Below are positions 1 to 9,503 of a DNA stretch of 64,000 nt, in pieces. The notes beneath the pieces were generated by a model. The model worked only from the letters and a program-made list of their open reading frames with translations. It made no database searches and was not told where the DNA came from. Within the stretch, counting starts at the first letter, position 1, and every line of letters starts with the position of its first letter. The position numbers and the translations under genes are program-made. The DNA is from Streptomyces sp. NBC_01260 (lineage in GTDB: Bacteria > Actinomycetota > Actinomycetes > Streptomycetales > Streptomycetaceae): assembly GCF_036226405.1 (NCBI RefSeq), contig NZ_CP108464.1, forward strand, positions 3,224,001 to 3,288,000, written 5' to 3'.

Positions 1-555
1 CTCGAGGGGCAGACCACGGCGAGCCGCGATCTCCTCGGGACGCTGGAGACCCTGAAGGGCCGCCACCGTCGCGTGCACGATGTTGATCGGGTTCGAAGAA
101 CCGAGCGACTTCGACAGGATGTCGTGAACGCCGGCGCACTCCAGAACGGCGCGCACCGGGCCACCCGCGATCACACCGGTACCGGGGGAAGCAGGCTTGA
201 GCAGGACAACGCCCGCAGCCTTCTCGCCCTGGATCGGGTGAGGGATGGTGCCCTGGATACGCGGAACCTTGAAGAAGCTCTTCTTGGCCTCTTCAACGCC
301 CTTGGCGATGGCCGCGGGAACTTCCTTGGCCTTGCCGTATCCGACACCGACGCTGCCGTCACCATCGCCCACCACGACCAGCGCGGTGAAGCTGAAGCGA
401 CGACCACCCTTCACGACCTTGGCGACGCGGTTGATCGCGACGACGCGCTCGACGTACGCGGTCTTCTCGGCGGCGCTGGCGCCACCGTCACGGCCCTTCC
501 GGTCCCGCCGCTCGCCGCCACCGGCACCGCTTCCGCGGCGCTGGGGTCCAGCCAT
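1..555 (-). CDS. rpsE: 30S ribosomal protein S5 (3' end outside window)
   Basis: S5 sits in the 30S body near the decoding centre and contributes to translational accuracy. The minus-strand translation begins [20 protein letters not shown] and contains the double-stranded-RNA-binding-like core ([21 protein letters not shown]) and the S5 C-terminal fold ([19 protein letters not shown]). It follows rplR in the spc part of the operon, as expected. The start is the ATG at 555-553. The frame is still open at base 1, so the C-terminus lies outside the window. Confidence 0.97.
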   Translation of the reverse strand, partial: MAGPQRRGSGAGGGERRDRKGRDGGASAAEKTAYVERVVAINRVAKVVKGGRRFSFTALVVVGDGDGSVGVGYGKAKEVPAAIAKGVEEAKKSFFKVPRIQGTIPHPIQGEKAAGVVLLKPASPGTGVIAGGPVRAVLECAGVHDILSKSLGSSNPINIVHATVAALQGLQRPEEIAARRGLPLE

Positions 556-602
556 TGGAATTACCTCTCTCTGTTACGTCCGCTGTGCGTAGGAACCGGG
601 GC

Positions 603-986
603 TTAGAACTTCAGCCCGGCTTCACGGGCGGCGTCAGCCAGAGCGGCAATCCGCCCGGCGTACTGGTTACCACCGCGGTCAAACACGACGGCCTCGACGC
701 CTGCGGCCTTGGCGCGCTCGGCGACCAGGGCCCCGACCTGCTTGGCGAGGGCACTCTTGTCACCCTCGACGCCGCGGATGGAAGCATCGAGCGTCGACGC
801 CGACGCGAGCGTGTGGCCCGCGATGTCGTCGATGACCTGAGCGACCATGTGGCGGTTCGAGCGCGTCACAACCAAGCGCGGACGCTCGGGCGAACCGGAG
901 ATGTGCTTCCGGACGCGGATGTGGCGGCGCTTGAGGGCGGCACGCTTGTAGGCGTCGCCCTTGGCGATCTTTACACCGTATGCCAT
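603..986 (-). CDS. rplR: 50S ribosomal protein L18
   Basis: L18 binds 5S rRNA and helps seat it in the central protuberance of the 50S subunit. The 127-aa product starts [20 protein letters not shown] and carries the L18 core ([24 protein letters not shown]) and the conserved C-terminal part with [11 protein letters not shown]. The length is normal for actinobacteria. It lies 3 bp downstream of rplF and 47 bp upstream of rpsE, consistent with co-transcription. Confidence 0.98.
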   Translation of the reverse strand: MAYGVKIAKGDAYKRAALKRRHIRVRKHISGSPERPRLVVTRSNRHMVAQVIDDIAGHTLASASTLDASIRGVEGDKSALAKQVGALVAERAKAAGVEAVVFDRGGNQYAGRIAALADAAREAGLKF

Positions 987-989
987 GGC

Positions 990-1529
990 TTACTTACCCG
1001 CCTTTCCGACCTTGCGGCGGATAACCTCGCCGGCGTACTTGACGCCCTTGGCCTTGTACGGGTCAGGCTTCCGCAGCTTGCGGATCTTCGCCGAGACCTC
1101 GCCGACCTTCTGCTTGTCGATGCCCTCGACACTGAACTTCGTGGGCGACTCGACCTTGAAGGTGATGCCTTCGGGGGCCTCGATGAGGATCGGGTGGCTG
1201 TAGCCCAGGGCGAACTCCAGATTGGAGCCCTTCGCCTGGACGCGGTAACCGACACCGCTGATCTCGAGCGCCTTGATGTATCCCTGGGTCACACCGGTGA
1301 TCATGTTCGCCACCAGCGTGCGGGACAGGCCGTGAAGGGCCTTGTTCTGACGCTCGTCGTTCGGGCGGACGACGTTCAGGACGCCGTCCTCACCCTTGGT
1401 GACCTCGATCGGCGCTGCGACGGTGTGCGAGAGGGAGCCCTTGGGCCCCTTCACCGCGACCGTGCGGCCATCGATGGTGACGTCCACACCGGCGGGAACC
1501 TGGATGGGGAGCTTGCCGATTCGCGACAT
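990..1529 (-). CDS. rplF: 50S ribosomal protein L6
   Basis: L6 binds 23S rRNA near the sarcin-ricin loop, where elongation factors dock. The 179-aa product starts [20 protein letters not shown] and contains the two repeated L6 alpha-beta domains and the C-terminal signature [18 protein letters not shown]. Length and position between rpsH and rplR are canonical. The short 20-bp gap to rpsH contains a purine-rich ribosome binding site. Confidence 0.98.
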   Translation of the reverse strand: MSRIGKLPIQVPAGVDVTIDGRTVAVKGPKGSLSHTVAAPIEVTKGEDGVLNVVRPNDERQNKALHGLSRTLVANMITGVTQGYIKALEISGVGYRVQAKGSNLEFALGYSHPILIEAPEGITFKVESPTKFSVEGIDKQKVGEVSAKIRKLRKPDPYKAKGVKYAGEVIRRKVGKAGK

Positions 1530-1550
1530 GAGCTTTTCCTCCGTTCCCGA

Positions 1551-1949
1551 CTACCAGACGTAGGCGAGGACTTCCCCACCTACGCCCTTCTTGCTGGCCT
1601 GCTGGCCGGTCAGGAGACCGTGGGACGTGGAGATGATCGCCACGCCCAGGCCGCCGAGAACCTTCGGCAGATTGGTGGACTTTGCGTATACACGCAGACC
1701 CGGCTTCGAGATGCGCTTGATGCCGGCAATCGAACGCTCGCGGTTCGGACCGAACTTCAGGTCGAGAACGAGGCTCTTACCGACCTCGGCGTCCTCGACC
1801 TTCCAGCCGGTGATGAAGCCCTCCTGCTGGAGGATCTCCGCGATGTGCGACTTGATCTTGCTGTGCGGCATCTTGACGTCGTCGTGATACGCCGAGTTCG
1901 CGTTACGCAGACGCGTGAGCATGTCTGCGATGGGATCAGTCATGGTCAT
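1551..1949 (-). CDS. rpsH: 30S ribosomal protein S8
   Basis: S8 is a primary 16S rRNA-binding protein of the 30S platform. In E. coli it is also the translational repressor of the spc operon. The 132-aa product starts [20 protein letters not shown] and ends with the conserved S8 tail ([26 protein letters not shown]). The ATG two codons downstream ([14 protein letters not shown]) is an equally possible start. Unusually for this operon, 224 bp separate it from the upstream S14 gene. Confidence 0.97.
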   Translation of the reverse strand: MTMTDPIADMLTRLRNANSAYHDDVKMPHSKIKSHIAEILQQEGFITGWKVEDAEVGKSLVLDLKFGPNRERSIAGIKRISKPGLRVYAKSTNLPKVLGGLGVAIISTSHGLLTGQQASKKGVGGEVLAYVW

Positions 1950-2173
1950 GAGTTGGCCTTCGGCCTCTCTCGCCGGGGTTTCCTGTATGCGCCATCCCTC
2001 TCCCCACTCAGTGGCGGGACGGGTGCGGTGCGGGGACCTACGGCGTAGTAAGTCGGTCTAGGGCGGCAGGCGCCCAACCACACAAGCCTACGGCATGTGA
2101 GGGCGGGCTCCTGCCGACCAGATACTTACCGAGAGCTTCCGGGTAATCCCAACGCCCAAAGGGCGAAGGAGAA
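1950..2173. other. 224-bp intergenic region between rpsZ and rpsH
   Basis: This is the longest internal gap in an operon whose genes otherwise overlap or lie within about 110 bp. I see no credible coding frame. It contains short inverted repeats such as GGGCGGCAGGCGCCC near 2062, so a leader or processing site for the S8-L6-L18-S5 genes is possible. I could not identify a convincing -35/-10 pair. Confidence 0.4.
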
Positions 2174-2359
2174 TTACCAGGAGCTCTTGGTCACGCCCGG
2201 CAGCTCGCCACGGTGAGCCATCTCACGAAGGCACACGCGGCACAGGCCGAACTTGCGGTAGACGGAGTGGGGCCGGCCGCAGCGCTGGCAGCGGGTGTAC
2301 CCGCGGACGCCGAACTTCGGCTTGCGGGCGGCCTTAGCGATCAGGGACTTCTTCGCCAC
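2174..2359 (-). CDS. rpsZ: 30S ribosomal protein S14 type Z (zinc-binding)
   Basis: S14 is a late-assembling protein of the 30S head. The 61-aa product is the short, zinc-coordinating type, with two CxxC pairs ([10 protein letters not shown] and [11 protein letters not shown]). This is the C+ form encoded in ribosomal operons; Streptomyces also has zinc-independent C- paralogues elsewhere. It begins [20 protein letters not shown] and is only 2 bp from rplE. The name rpsN is also used for it. Confidence 0.97.
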   Translation of the reverse strand: MAKKSLIAKAARKPKFGVRGYTRCQRCGRPHSVYRKFGLCRVCLREMAHRGELPGVTKSSW

Positions 2360-2361
2360 GG

Positions 2362-2919
2362 TCAGTTCTCCTTGAACGGGAAGCCGAGGTGACGAAGGAG
2401 GGCACGACCCTCGTCGTCATTGGTCGCCGTGGTGACCACGGTGATGTCCATGCCCCGGACCCGGTCGATCTTGTCCTGGTCGATCTCGTGGAACATGACC
2501 TGCTCCGTGAGACCGAAGGTGTAGTTGCCACGGCCGTCGAACTGCTTCGGCGACAGGCCACGGAAGTCACGGATACGCGGAAGCGCGAGCGACAGCGTAC
2601 GGTCCAGGAACTCCCACATGCGGTCACCACGGAGGGTGACGTGGCAGCCGATCGGCTGCCCCTCGCGCAGCTTGAACTGCGCGATCGACTTGCGGGCCTT
2701 GGTGACGGCAGGCTTCTGACCGGTGATCGTGGTGAGGTCGCGCACGGCGCCATCGATCAGCTTGGAGTCGCGGGCGGCGTCGCCCACACCCATGTTGACC
2801 ACGATCTTGACCAGACCGGGGATCTGCATGACGTTCTCGTAGGAGAACTCCTCACGCAGCTTGCCGGCGATTTCCTCGCGGTAGCGCGTCTTGAGACGCG
2901 GCGCTGTGGTGGTAGTCAT
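2362..2919 (-). CDS. rplE: 50S ribosomal protein L5
   Basis: L5 binds 5S rRNA in the central protuberance and contacts P-site tRNA. The 185-aa product starts [20 protein letters not shown] and contains the L5 signature [20 protein letters not shown] and a C-terminal [20 protein letters not shown]. The start codon overlaps the rplX stop by one base (TGATG), indicating translational coupling. Confidence 0.98.
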   Translation of the reverse strand: MTTTTAPRLKTRYREEIAGKLREEFSYENVMQIPGLVKIVVNMGVGDAARDSKLIDGAVRDLTTITGQKPAVTKARKSIAQFKLREGQPIGCHVTLRGDRMWEFLDRTLSLALPRIRDFRGLSPKQFDGRGNYTFGLTEQVMFHEIDQDKIDRVRGMDITVVTTATNDDEGRALLRHLGFPFKEN

Positions 2920-3242
2920 CAGATGTCCTCACCGGTGCGCTTGGCAACGCGGATCTTGTTGCCCTCGTCGTCAAAGCGGTAGCCGACGCGAGTAACGACC
3001 TTGTTGCCGTCCTTCTCAACAACCAGCTGCACGTTGCTGACGTGGACGGGGGCCTCGGTCGTCACAATGCCACCGGTCTGCGAACCGCGAGCGGTCTGAC
3101 CGGCCTTCGTGTGCTTCTTGACCCGGTTGACACCCTCGACGAGGACGCGGTCCTGAGCAGGGTAGGCAACGATGACCTTGCCCTGCTTGCCCTTGTCCTT
3201 ACCGGTGATGACCTGAACCAGGTCGCCCTTCTTGATCTTCAT
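2919..3242 (-). CDS. rplX: 50S ribosomal protein L24
   Basis: L24 is an assembly-initiating 23S rRNA-binding protein near the exit tunnel. The 107-aa product starts [20 protein letters not shown] and contains the KOW motif ([16 protein letters not shown]) and the conserved segment [15 protein letters not shown]. It lies 2 bp downstream of rplN and overlaps rplE by one base. Confidence 0.98.
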   Translation of the reverse strand: MKIKKGDLVQVITGKDKGKQGKVIVAYPAQDRVLVEGVNRVKKHTKAGQTARGSQTGGIVTTEAPVHVSNVQLVVEKDGNKVVTRVGYRFDDEGNKIRVAKRTGEDI

Positions 3243-3244
3243 GC

Positions 3245-3613
3245 TTACAGCACCTCCGGCGCGAGCGAGATGATCTTCATGAACTTCTTCTCGCGCAGCT
3301 CACGGCCCACCGGGCCGAAGATACGGGTGCCGCGGGGGTCGCCGTCGTTCTTCAGAATGACGGCGGCGTTCTCGTCGAAGCGGATGTACGAGCCATCCTG
3401 ACGACGACGCTCCTTGACGGTGCGAACGATGACGGCCTTGACGACGTCACCCTTCTTCACGTTGCCACCGGGGATCGCGTCCTTGACGGTGGCGACGATG
3501 ACGTCACCGATGCCCGCGTAGCGGCGACCCGAGCCACCGAGAACACGGATGGTGAGAATTTCCTTCGCACCCGTGTTGTCGGCGACGCGCAGTCGCGACT
3601 CCTGCTGGATCAC
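3245..3613 (-). CDS. rplN: 50S ribosomal protein L14
   Basis: L14 lies at the subunit interface and forms an intersubunit bridge with 16S rRNA. The 122-aa product begins [20 protein letters not shown], the canonical L14 N-terminus, and contains [33 protein letters not shown] sequence with [20 protein letters not shown] at its end. It is preceded by a 107-bp gap holding three tandem hairpins. Confidence 0.98.
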   Translation of the reverse strand: MIQQESRLRVADNTGAKEILTIRVLGGSGRRYAGIGDVIVATVKDAIPGGNVKKGDVVKAVIVRTVKERRRQDGSYIRFDENAAVILKNDGDPRGTRIFGPVGRELREKKFMKIISLAPEVL

Positions 3614-3630
3614 GTCTATCTCCTGATCGT

Positions 3631-3718
3631 CTGCCGGTTCCCGGCAGGGGCCGCTCCGTTACCGGAGCGAACCCCCACCGAGCCTGGCGGAACCTGCCTG
3701 AGGGGAATGCCCCTCAGG
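3631..3718 (-). repeat. three tandem hairpins between rpsQ and rplN
   Basis: Three perfect inverted repeats lie in succession: CTGCCGG/CCGGCAG (3631-3647), GCTCCG/CGGAGC (3653-3668) and CCTGAGGGG/CCCCTCAGG (3697-3718). None is followed by a clear T-tract on the minus strand, so processing, attenuation or mRNA stability is more likely than simple termination. The function is inferred. Confidence 0.6.
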
Positions 3719-3720
3719 AA

Positions 3721-4005
3721 TTACTTGGCCTTCTCGAGGATCTCGACGACGCGCCACCGCTTCGTGGCGGACAGCGGCCGGGTCTCCATGAGGATGACAC
3801 GGTCGCCGACGCCGGCGGCGTTCTGCTCGTCGTGAGCCTTGAGCTTGTTCGTACGGCGGATGACCTTGCCGTACAGCGCGTGCTTGACGCGGTCCTCGAC
3901 AGCGACGACGACGGTCTTGTCCATCTTGTCGCTGACGACCAGACCCTCACGGGTCTTACGGAAACCGCGGTCAGTGTTCGTCTCAGTCACAGTCTTCTCG
4001 CTCAT
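3721..4005 (-). CDS. rpsQ: 30S ribosomal protein S17
   Basis: S17 is a primary 16S rRNA-binding protein of the OB-fold family. The 94-aa product starts [20 protein letters not shown] and carries the signature [20 protein letters not shown] followed by [20 protein letters not shown]. Its start overlaps the end of rpmC by one base. Confidence 0.98.
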   Translation of the reverse strand: MSEKTVTETNTDRGFRKTREGLVVSDKMDKTVVVAVEDRVKHALYGKVIRRTNKLKAHDEQNAAGVGDRVILMETRPLSATKRWRVVEILEKAK

Positions 4006-4229
4006 CAGACGCTCTCCACCGTCTCGATGCCGAGCTCGCGCTCGCGCATCAGGGTGTAGATCCGGGCGATGTCCTTACGGACGGACTTGAGCCGGCCGTG
4101 GTTCTCGAGCTGACCAGTCGCCGCCTGGAAGCGGAGATTGAACAGCTCTTCCTTGGCCTCGCGGAGCTTGTTGAGGAGCTCCTCGTTGCCCAGCTCGCGC
4201 AGCTCGGACGTCTTGGTACCGGCCGACAT
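4005..4229 (-). CDS. rpmC: 50S ribosomal protein L29
   Basis: L29 lies at the tunnel exit near L23 and the signal recognition particle docking site. The 74-aa product starts [20 protein letters not shown] and contains the two-helix signature [21 protein letters not shown] chose the ATG at 4229-4227, which overlaps the rplP stop. A GTG one codon upstream is also in frame but is a less likely start. Confidence 0.96.
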   Translation of the reverse strand: MSAGTKTSELRELGNEELLNKLREAKEELFNLRFQAATGQLENHGRLKSVRKDIARIYTLMRERELGIETVESV

Positions 4230-4648
4230 CACGACTCACCTGCCTCGCGCCGAACAATCCGGCACTTCATCGGAAGCTTGTGAGCAGCGCGGGTGAGCGC
4301 CTCACGAGCAATCTTCTCGTTCGGGTAGGACAGCTCGAACATCACCCGACCCGGCTTGACGTTCGCGATCCACCACTCGGGAGAACCCTTACCGGAACCC
4401 ATGCGGGTCTCGGCAGGCTTCTTCGTCAGGGGACGGTCCGGGTAGATGTTGATCCAGACCTTGCCGCCACGCTTGATGTGACGGGTCATCGCGATACGAG
4501 CGGACTCGATCTGACGGTTCGTCACGTACGCCGGGGTCAGCGCCTGGATGCCGTACTCGCCGAACGCAACCTGCGTGCCACCCTTGGACATACCGCTGCG
4601 CTTCGGGTGGTGCTGCTTGCGGTGCTTGACCCTACGGGGGATCAGCAT
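4229..4648 (-). CDS. rplP: 50S ribosomal protein L16
   Basis: L16 organises the aminoacyl-tRNA site of the 50S subunit. The 139-aa product starts [20 protein letters not shown] and contains the L16 signatures [20 protein letters not shown] and [20 protein letters not shown]. It lies 5 bp downstream of rpsC and is translationally coupled to rpmC. Confidence 0.98.
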   Translation of the reverse strand: MLIPRRVKHRKQHHPKRSGMSKGGTQVAFGEYGIQALTPAYVTNRQIESARIAMTRHIKRGGKVWINIYPDRPLTKKPAETRMGSGKGSPEWWIANVKPGRVMFELSYPNEKIAREALTRAAHKLPMKCRIVRREAGES

Positions 4649-4653
4649 TTCGG

Positions 4654-5490
4654 TCAGGCCTCCGTTCCGGTGCTCTCAGCCGCCGGAGCAGCGGCGGACG
4701 CCTCGGCCTTGGGGGCCTCGGCGGCCGGAGCCGACTGCTGCGGCTTGCGGCCGCGACCGCCACGCTCGCCACCACGGCCACCGCGGCCGGCCGGACGGTC
4801 AGCGCCGCCACGGGCCGGGCGGTTGCCCGCACGGGCAGCAGCGTTCTCGGCGCGGACCTCGGCGATGTTCTTGACGTCGCCCTTGTAGATCCAGACCTTC
4901 ACACCGATACGGCCGAAGGTCGTCTTGGCCTCGAAGAAGCCGTAGTCGACGTTCGCACGGAGGGTGTGCAGGGGCACGCGGCCCTCGCGGTAGAACTCCG
5001 AGCGGGACATCTCGGCGCCGCCGAGACGACCGCCGCACTGGATCTTGATGCCCTTGGCGCCGGCCTTCATCGTGCTCTGCATGCTCTTGCGCATGGCACG
5101 ACGGAAGGAGACGCGGGAGGAGAGCTGCTCGGCGACGGCCTGGGCCACCAGCTGAGCGTCCACCTCGGGGTTCTTGACCTCGAGGATGTTCAGCTGGACC
5201 TGCTTGCCGGTCAGCTTCTCCAGCTCGCCACGGATGCGATCGGCCTCGGCGCCGCGGCGGCCGATGACGATGCCCGGACGGGCGGTGTGGATGTCAACGC
5301 GGACGCGGTCGCGGGTGCGCTCGATCTCGACCTTCGAGATGCCGGCCCGCTCCATGCCCTTCGTCATCATGCGACGAATGGCAACGTCTTCCTTGACGTA
5401 GTCCTTGTACAGCTTGTCGGCGTACCAACGGGACTTGAAGTCCGTGGTAATGCCGAGCCGGAACCCATGCGGGTTAACCTTCTGGCCCAT
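4654..5490 (-). CDS. rpsC: 30S ribosomal protein S3
   Basis: S3 forms part of the mRNA entry channel. The 278-aa product starts [20 protein letters not shown] and has a KH domain (about residues 40-110, with [20 protein letters not shown]) and the S3 C-terminal domain ([20 protein letters not shown]). A roughly 65-residue Arg/Gly- then Ala-rich tail, typical of actinobacterial S3, follows. Its start overlaps the rplV stop by one base. Confidence 0.98.
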   Translation of the reverse strand: MGQKVNPHGFRLGITTDFKSRWYADKLYKDYVKEDVAIRRMMTKGMERAGISKVEIERTRDRVRVDIHTARPGIVIGRRGAEADRIRGELEKLTGKQVQLNILEVKNPEVDAQLVAQAVAEQLSSRVSFRRAMRKSMQSTMKAGAKGIKIQCGGRLGGAEMSRSEFYREGRVPLHTLRANVDYGFFEAKTTFGRIGVKVWIYKGDVKNIAEVRAENAAARAGNRPARGGADRPAGRGGRGGERGGRGRKPQQSAPAAEAPKAEASAAAPAAESTGTEA

Positions 5491-5837
5491 TACCGGGTTC
5501 CTTCCTTGCTGCTGACGACCACGGTGATGTGGCTGGTCCGCTTACGGATCCGGTAGGCACGGCCCTGAGCACGCGGACGGAACCGCTTCAGGGTCGGACC
5601 CTCGTCCACAAACGCCTCGCTGATGACCAGCGAAGAGGCGTCGGGGTGGTCGTAGTTGTGTGCAGCGTTGGCAATGGCGCTGTCAAGCACCTTGCCAACC
5701 GGCACGCTCGCGGCCTGCGGGGCGAAACGCAGGACCGCCTGAGCCTCCGTGGCATCCATGCCACGGATGAGGTCCACCACTCGGCGGGCCTTCATGGGCG
5801 TGACGCGGATGTACCGCGCCTGGGCCCTGGCTTCCAT
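5490..5837 (-). CDS. rplV: 50S ribosomal protein L22
   Basis: L22 lines the peptide exit tunnel and contacts all 23S rRNA domains. The 115-aa product starts [20 protein letters not shown] and ends with the signature [20 protein letters not shown]. Two further in-frame ATG codons occur upstream. I chose the ATG at 5837-5835 because a GAAGGGA ribosome binding site precedes it at the right distance and it matches the usual L22 N-terminus. Confidence 0.96.
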   Translation of the reverse strand: MEARAQARYIRVTPMKARRVVDLIRGMDATEAQAVLRFAPQAASVPVGKVLDSAIANAAHNYDHPDASSLVISEAFVDEGPTLKRFRPRAQGRAYRIRKRTSHITVVVSSKEGTR

Positions 5838-5879
5838 GGTTGTCCCTTCGGTGTGAGTCATAGTCGTTTCCACCCCGCG

Positions 5880-6161
5880 CTAGCGGCGCTTCGACTTCCG
5901 GTCGTCCTTGACGTGGCCGCGGAAGGTGCGAGTCGGCGAGAACTCGCCGAGCTTGTGGCCGACCATCGACTCGGTGACGAACACCGGGACGTGGATCTTG
6001 CCGTTGTGCACCGCGATGGTGTGACCCAGCATGGCCGGGATGATCATCGAGCGACGGGACCAGGTCTTGATGACGTTCTTGGTGCCAGCTTCGTTCTGGA
6101 CGTCCACCTTCTTGACGAGGTGGCCGTCGACGAAGGGCCCCTTCTTGAGACTGCGCGGCAT
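5880..6161 (-). CDS. rpsS: 30S ribosomal protein S19
   Basis: S19 sits in the 30S head and contacts S13 and 16S rRNA. The 93-aa product begins [20 protein letters not shown] and contains the S19 signature [20 protein letters not shown] followed by [18 protein letters not shown]. Length and context between rplB and rplV are canonical. Confidence 0.98.
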   Translation of the reverse strand: MPRSLKKGPFVDGHLVKKVDVQNEAGTKNVIKTWSRRSMIIPAMLGHTIAVHNGKIHVPVFVTESMVGHKLGEFSPTRTFRGHVKDDRKSKRR

Positions 6162-6173
6162 CTAAACCCGCTC

Positions 6174-7010
6174 CTAGCGCTTCTTGTTCGTCTTGCGGCG
6201 GCGGACGATGTACTTGCTCGATGCCTTCTTCGGCGAGCGAGTACGACCCTCCTTCTGACCCCACGGCGAGACCGGGTGACGTCCACCGGAGGTCTTGCCT
6301 TCACCACCACCGTGCGGGTGGTCGACCGGGTTCATCGCAACACCGCGGACGGACGGGCGAACGCCCTTCCAGCGCATGCGACCGGCCTTGCCCCAGTTGA
6401 TGTTCGACTGCTCGGCGTTGCCGACCTCACCGATGGTGGCGCGGCAGCGGGCGTCGACCAGGCGGATCTCACCCGACGGCATACGAAGGTGGGCCATGGT
6501 GCCCTCCTTCGCCAGCAGCTGCACGGAGGCACCCGCGGAACGGGCGAACTTCGCGCCGCCGCCGGGCCGCAGCTCGATGGCGTGGATGGTCGTACCGACC
6601 GGGATGTTGCGCAGCGCCAGGTTGTTACCGGGCTTGATGTCGGCGGCCGGGCCGTTCTCGACACGGTCGCCCTGCGCCAGGCCACGCGGCGCGACGATGT
6701 AGCGCTTCTCGCCGTCGGCGTAGTGCAGGAGCGCGATGCGCGCGGTGCGGTTCGGGTCGTACTCGATGTGCGCGACCTTGGCCGGCACGCCGTCCTTGTC
6801 GTGACGACGGAAGTCGATCACGCGGTAGGCGCGCTTGTGGCCACCACCCTGGTGGCGAACGGTCACACGACCGGTGTTGTTACGGCCGCCCTTGCTGTGC
6901 AGGGGGCGGACCAGCGACTTCTCCGGCGTGGACCGCGTGATCTCGACAAAGTCGGCGACGCTGGAGCCACGACGGCCCGGGGTCGTCGGCTTGTACTTGC
7001 GGATACCCAT
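6174..7010 (-). CDS. rplB: 50S ribosomal protein L2
   Basis: L2 is required for subunit association and supports the peptidyl transferase centre. The 278-aa product starts [20 protein letters not shown] and carries the L2 signature near residue 225 ([20 protein letters not shown]), including the conserved histidine. Length matches the family and the gene lies between rplW and rpsS as expected. Confidence 0.98.
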   Translation of the reverse strand: MGIRKYKPTTPGRRGSSVADFVEITRSTPEKSLVRPLHSKGGRNNTGRVTVRHQGGGHKRAYRVIDFRRHDKDGVPAKVAHIEYDPNRTARIALLHYADGEKRYIVAPRGLAQGDRVENGPAADIKPGNNLALRNIPVGTTIHAIELRPGGGAKFARSAGASVQLLAKEGTMAHLRMPSGEIRLVDARCRATIGEVGNAEQSNINWGKAGRMRWKGVRPSVRGVAMNPVDHPHGGGEGKTSGGRHPVSPWGQKEGRTRSPKKASSKYIVRRRKTNKKR

Positions 7011-7049
7011 TTCTCAGTCCTCGTCCGATTCCGGACGACTCGACCTCCG

Positions 7050-7373
7050 TTAGGAGGTCGGGCCGCCGAAGATGTCGATTCGGTCGCCCTCAGCGAGGGT
7101 CACGATGGCGCGCTTGGTGTCAGCGCGCTTGCCGAAACCGGTCTTGGTGCGCTTGCGCTTACCCTGACGGTTGATCGTGTTGACCCCGGTGACCTTGACC
7201 GAGAAGACCGCTTCGACGGCCTGCTTGATCTGGGTCTTGTTGGAGCCGGGCGCGACGATGAACGTGTACTTGTTCTCGTCGAGCAGCGCGTAGCTCTTCT
7301 CCGAAACAACCGGCTTGACGAGAACGTCACGCGGGTCGGAGTAGGTCTTGCTGGTAACGGTCGCCTCGCTCAT
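7050..7373 (-). CDS. rplW: 50S ribosomal protein L23
   Basis: L23 forms the main docking site at the tunnel exit for trigger factor and SRP. The 107-aa product contains [20 protein letters not shown] and the RNA-binding segment [20 protein letters not shown]. Its start overlaps the rplD stop by one base. Confidence 0.98.
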   Translation of the reverse strand: MSEATVTSKTYSDPRDVLVKPVVSEKSYALLDENKYTFIVAPGSNKTQIKQAVEAVFSVKVTGVNTINRQGKRKRTKTGFGKRADTKRAIVTLAEGDRIDIFGGPTS

Positions 7374-8023
7374 CAGGCGTCGCTCCCTTCGGTCTCAGCG
7401 GTCTGGGGGCCAGACACGAAGGACTCGAAAGCGGCCTGGGTGAAGACCACGTCGTCAGAGACGATCACGTCGTACGTGTTCAGCTGGCCCGGGTCCAGGA
7501 TGTGCACCTGGGGCAGGTTGCGTGCGGAGAGCCACGCGGCCTCGTCGTTGCGGTCGACGACCAGGAGCACGTTCTTGCGCTCCGAGATCTTGCCGAACAG
7601 CGACTTCGCTGCCTTCGTGGAGACTCCACCCTCGACCACGCCGGTGACGACGTGGATGCGGGAGTGGCGCGCCCGGTCGGAGAGGGCACCGCGCAGGGCG
7701 GCGGCCTTCATCTTCTTCGGGGTGCGCTGCGAGTAGTCACGCGGCTGCGGGCCGTGGACGACGCCACCGCCGACGAACTGCGGCGCGCGGGTCGAACCCT
7801 GGCGCGCGCGGCCGGTGCCCTTCTGGCGGTAAGGCTTGCGCCCACCACCGCGGACCTCGCCGCGACGCTTGGTCTTGTGCGTGCCCTGACGGGCAGCTGC
7901 CAGCTGTGCGACAACGACCTGGTGGATCAGCGGAACGCTGGTCTTCGCGTCGAAGATCTCCGCGGGGAGCTCGACGGTACCGGCCTTGTCGCCTGCCGGC
8001 GAAAGGATGTCAATGGTGCTCAT
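7373..8023 (-). CDS. rplD: 50S ribosomal protein L4
   Basis: L4 extends into the exit tunnel near L22. In E. coli it also represses the S10 operon. The 216-aa product starts [20 protein letters not shown] and contains the tunnel loop ([20 protein letters not shown], then [18 protein letters not shown]). The frame stays open upstream, but the ATG at 8023-8021 has a TTGAGGTA ribosome binding site and gives the family's normal N-terminus. Confidence 0.97.
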   Translation of the reverse strand: MSTIDILSPAGDKAGTVELPAEIFDAKTSVPLIHQVVVAQLAAARQGTHKTKRRGEVRGGGRKPYRQKGTGRARQGSTRAPQFVGGGVVHGPQPRDYSQRTPKKMKAAALRGALSDRARHSRIHVVTGVVEGGVSTKAAKSLFGKISERKNVLLVVDRNDEAAWLSARNLPQVHILDPGQLNTYDVIVSDDVVFTQAAFESFVSGPQTAETEGSDA

Positions 8024-8027
8024 TACC

Positions 8028-8672
8028 TCAAGCCCCCTTGGCCGCGGTACGGACCAGGACGAGGCCGCCGTTCGGACCGGGGACCGCGCCCTTGATGAGC
8101 AGCAGACCCTTCTCCGCGTCAACCGCGTGGATGGTCAGGTTCTGGGTGGTGACGCGCTCGTTACCCATCCGGCCGGCCATGCGCATGCCCTTGAAGACAC
8201 GCCCAGGGGTGGCGCAGCCACCGATCGAACCGGGGGAACGGTGCTTGCGCTGGACGCCGTGGCCGGCGCCGAGGCCCTTGAAGTTGTGACGCTTCATGAC
8301 ACCGGCGAAGCCCTTGCCCTTGCTCTTGCCCGTGACGTCAACCTTGACGCCGGACTCGAACACCTCGGCAGTGACCTCCTGGCCCAGCGTGTACTCGCTG
8401 GCGTCAGGGGTGCGGAGCTCCACCAGGTGGCGGCGCGGGGTCACGTCGGCCTTGGCGAAGTGGCCCTTGAGGGGCTTGTTCACCTTGCGCGGGTCGATCT
8501 CGCCGAAGGCGATCTGGACCGACTCGTAGCCGTCGCTGTCGTTCGTACGGACCTGCGTCACGACGCACGGACCGGCCTTGACGACGGTCACCGGGACAAC
8601 CCGGTTGTTCTCGTCCCAGACCTGGGTCATGCCGAGCTTCTCGCCCAGGACGCCCTTGATGTTCTTGCTCAT
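8028..8672 (-). CDS. rplC: 50S ribosomal protein L3
   Basis: L3 is an early-assembly protein with a finger loop reaching the peptidyl transferase centre. The 214-aa product starts [20 protein letters not shown] and contains the signature [20 protein letters not shown] and [20 protein letters not shown]. It is separated by 4 bp from rplD and 14 bp from rpsJ. Confidence 0.98.
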   Translation of the reverse strand: MSKNIKGVLGEKLGMTQVWDENNRVVPVTVVKAGPCVVTQVRTNDSDGYESVQIAFGEIDPRKVNKPLKGHFAKADVTPRRHLVELRTPDASEYTLGQEVTAEVFESGVKVDVTGKSKGKGFAGVMKRHNFKGLGAGHGVQRKHRSPGSIGGCATPGRVFKGMRMAGRMGNERVTTQNLTIHAVDAEKGLLLIKGAVPGPNGGLVLVRTAAKGA

Positions 8673-8686
8673 CTCGGCCCGTCCCT

Positions 8687-8995
8687 TCAGAGCTTGATCT
8701 CGATGTCGACGCCAGCCGGCAGGTCGAGACGCATCAGCGAGTCAACCGTCTTCGGGGTGGGGTCGAGGATGTCGATGAGGCGCTTGTGCGTGCGCATCTC
8801 GAAGTGCTCGCGAGAGTCCTTGTACTTGTGCGGCGACTTGATGACGCAGTACACGTTCTTCTCAGTGGGCAGCGGCACCGGGCCCGCGACCGACGCACCA
8901 GTGCGGGTCACCGTCTCGACGATCTTCTTCGCCGAGGAGTCGATGACCTCGTGGTCGTAGGCCTTGAGCCGGATGCGGATCTTCTGTCCCGCCAT
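8687..8995 (-). CDS. rpsJ: 30S ribosomal protein S10 (NusE)
   Basis: S10 is a 30S head protein and also the NusE transcription antitermination factor that binds NusB and NusG. The 102-aa product starts [20 protein letters not shown] and contains [20 protein letters not shown] and [20 protein letters not shown]. The frame extends upstream, but the ATG at 8995-8993 gives the family's exact N-terminus. It is the first gene of the minus-strand operon. Confidence 0.98.
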   Translation of the reverse strand: MAGQKIRIRLKAYDHEVIDSSAKKIVETVTRTGASVAGPVPLPTEKNVYCVIKSPHKYKDSREHFEMRTHKRLIDILDPTPKTVDSLMRLDLPAGVDIEIKL

Positions 8996-9503
8996 GGCTA
9001 CTAGTAGTCCTGTCTCTCGTAACGCTCTGGAACCCGGGGTTCTGAATACTCCGCCTCCGACCCACGCGGTCGGGCGTGTCGCATCCCCTCTACGAAGATC
9101 TCCCGAAGGATTTCCCAACCAAGGGGGTGCGGGCCTGAGACCGCGCTGCCGGGGGAGGAACCCCACCGGGCGCCTGGTCGGTGCCACACATACGCTTCCC
9201 GAAAGATTCCCGTACGTCCGGCCCTTACAGGGCCGACGAGTACTGTGGGACTCGCTTCCGGTCCTCCCGGCGGGAGGCGCGCAGCATTGACACTCAACCG
9301 AGCAACCTGGTCAGTGTGCCATACGGGGTGTGAGCCTGGCCAATCGGCCGGGGATCTTACCCCCCGGGGTCCGATGGTCAAACGCGGGCACGCCTCGGCA
9401 ACCCCCGTTCGCCTTCCCCCGGCGGCTAATTCGGTCGAGTACCGCAGCTCACCGCCCCTACAGTGACCGGCCGGGCAAGGCATCGTCACCGGGGGCAGAG
9501 ATC
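8996..9503. promoter_or_regulatory. S10 operon leader and promoter region, divergent from the RNA ligase gene
   Basis: This 508-bp region has no credible gene. It must contain the promoter of the S10 operon (leftward) and of the RNA ligase gene (rightward), but I could not assign a convincing -35/-10 pair for either. It holds a hairpin (CCGACC/GGTCGG) at 9058-9074 inside a 27-bp element at 9055-9081 that recurs upstream of rpsL. Other inverted repeats are GGCCCTTACAGGGCC near 9223 and CCTCCCGGCGGGAGG near 9263. Confidence 0.6.
9055..9081 (-). promoter_or_regulatory. leader element shared with rpsL (copy 1)
   Basis: The plus-strand text starts CTCCGACCCACGCGGTCGGG and continues to GTGTCG. It is identical at 26 of 27 positions to 22558-22584 upstream of rpsL. 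It forms a 6-bp stem with a 5-nt loop and lies 60 bp upstream of the rpsJ start, so it is probably within the 5' untranslated RNA. Shared control of two ribosomal protein operons is inferred. Confidence 0.6.

Noticed and set aside
555..2048. Long plus-strand open frame antisense to the ribosomal protein genes
   Set aside because: It mirrors rplR, rplF and rpsH codons on the other strand and has no family resemblance; GC-rich DNA leaves such shadows open.
9090..9215. GGGAAT/GGGAAA motifs resembling SigR promoter -35 elements upstream of rpsJ
   Set aside because: No GTT element occurs at the required spacing of about 18 bp in either case.
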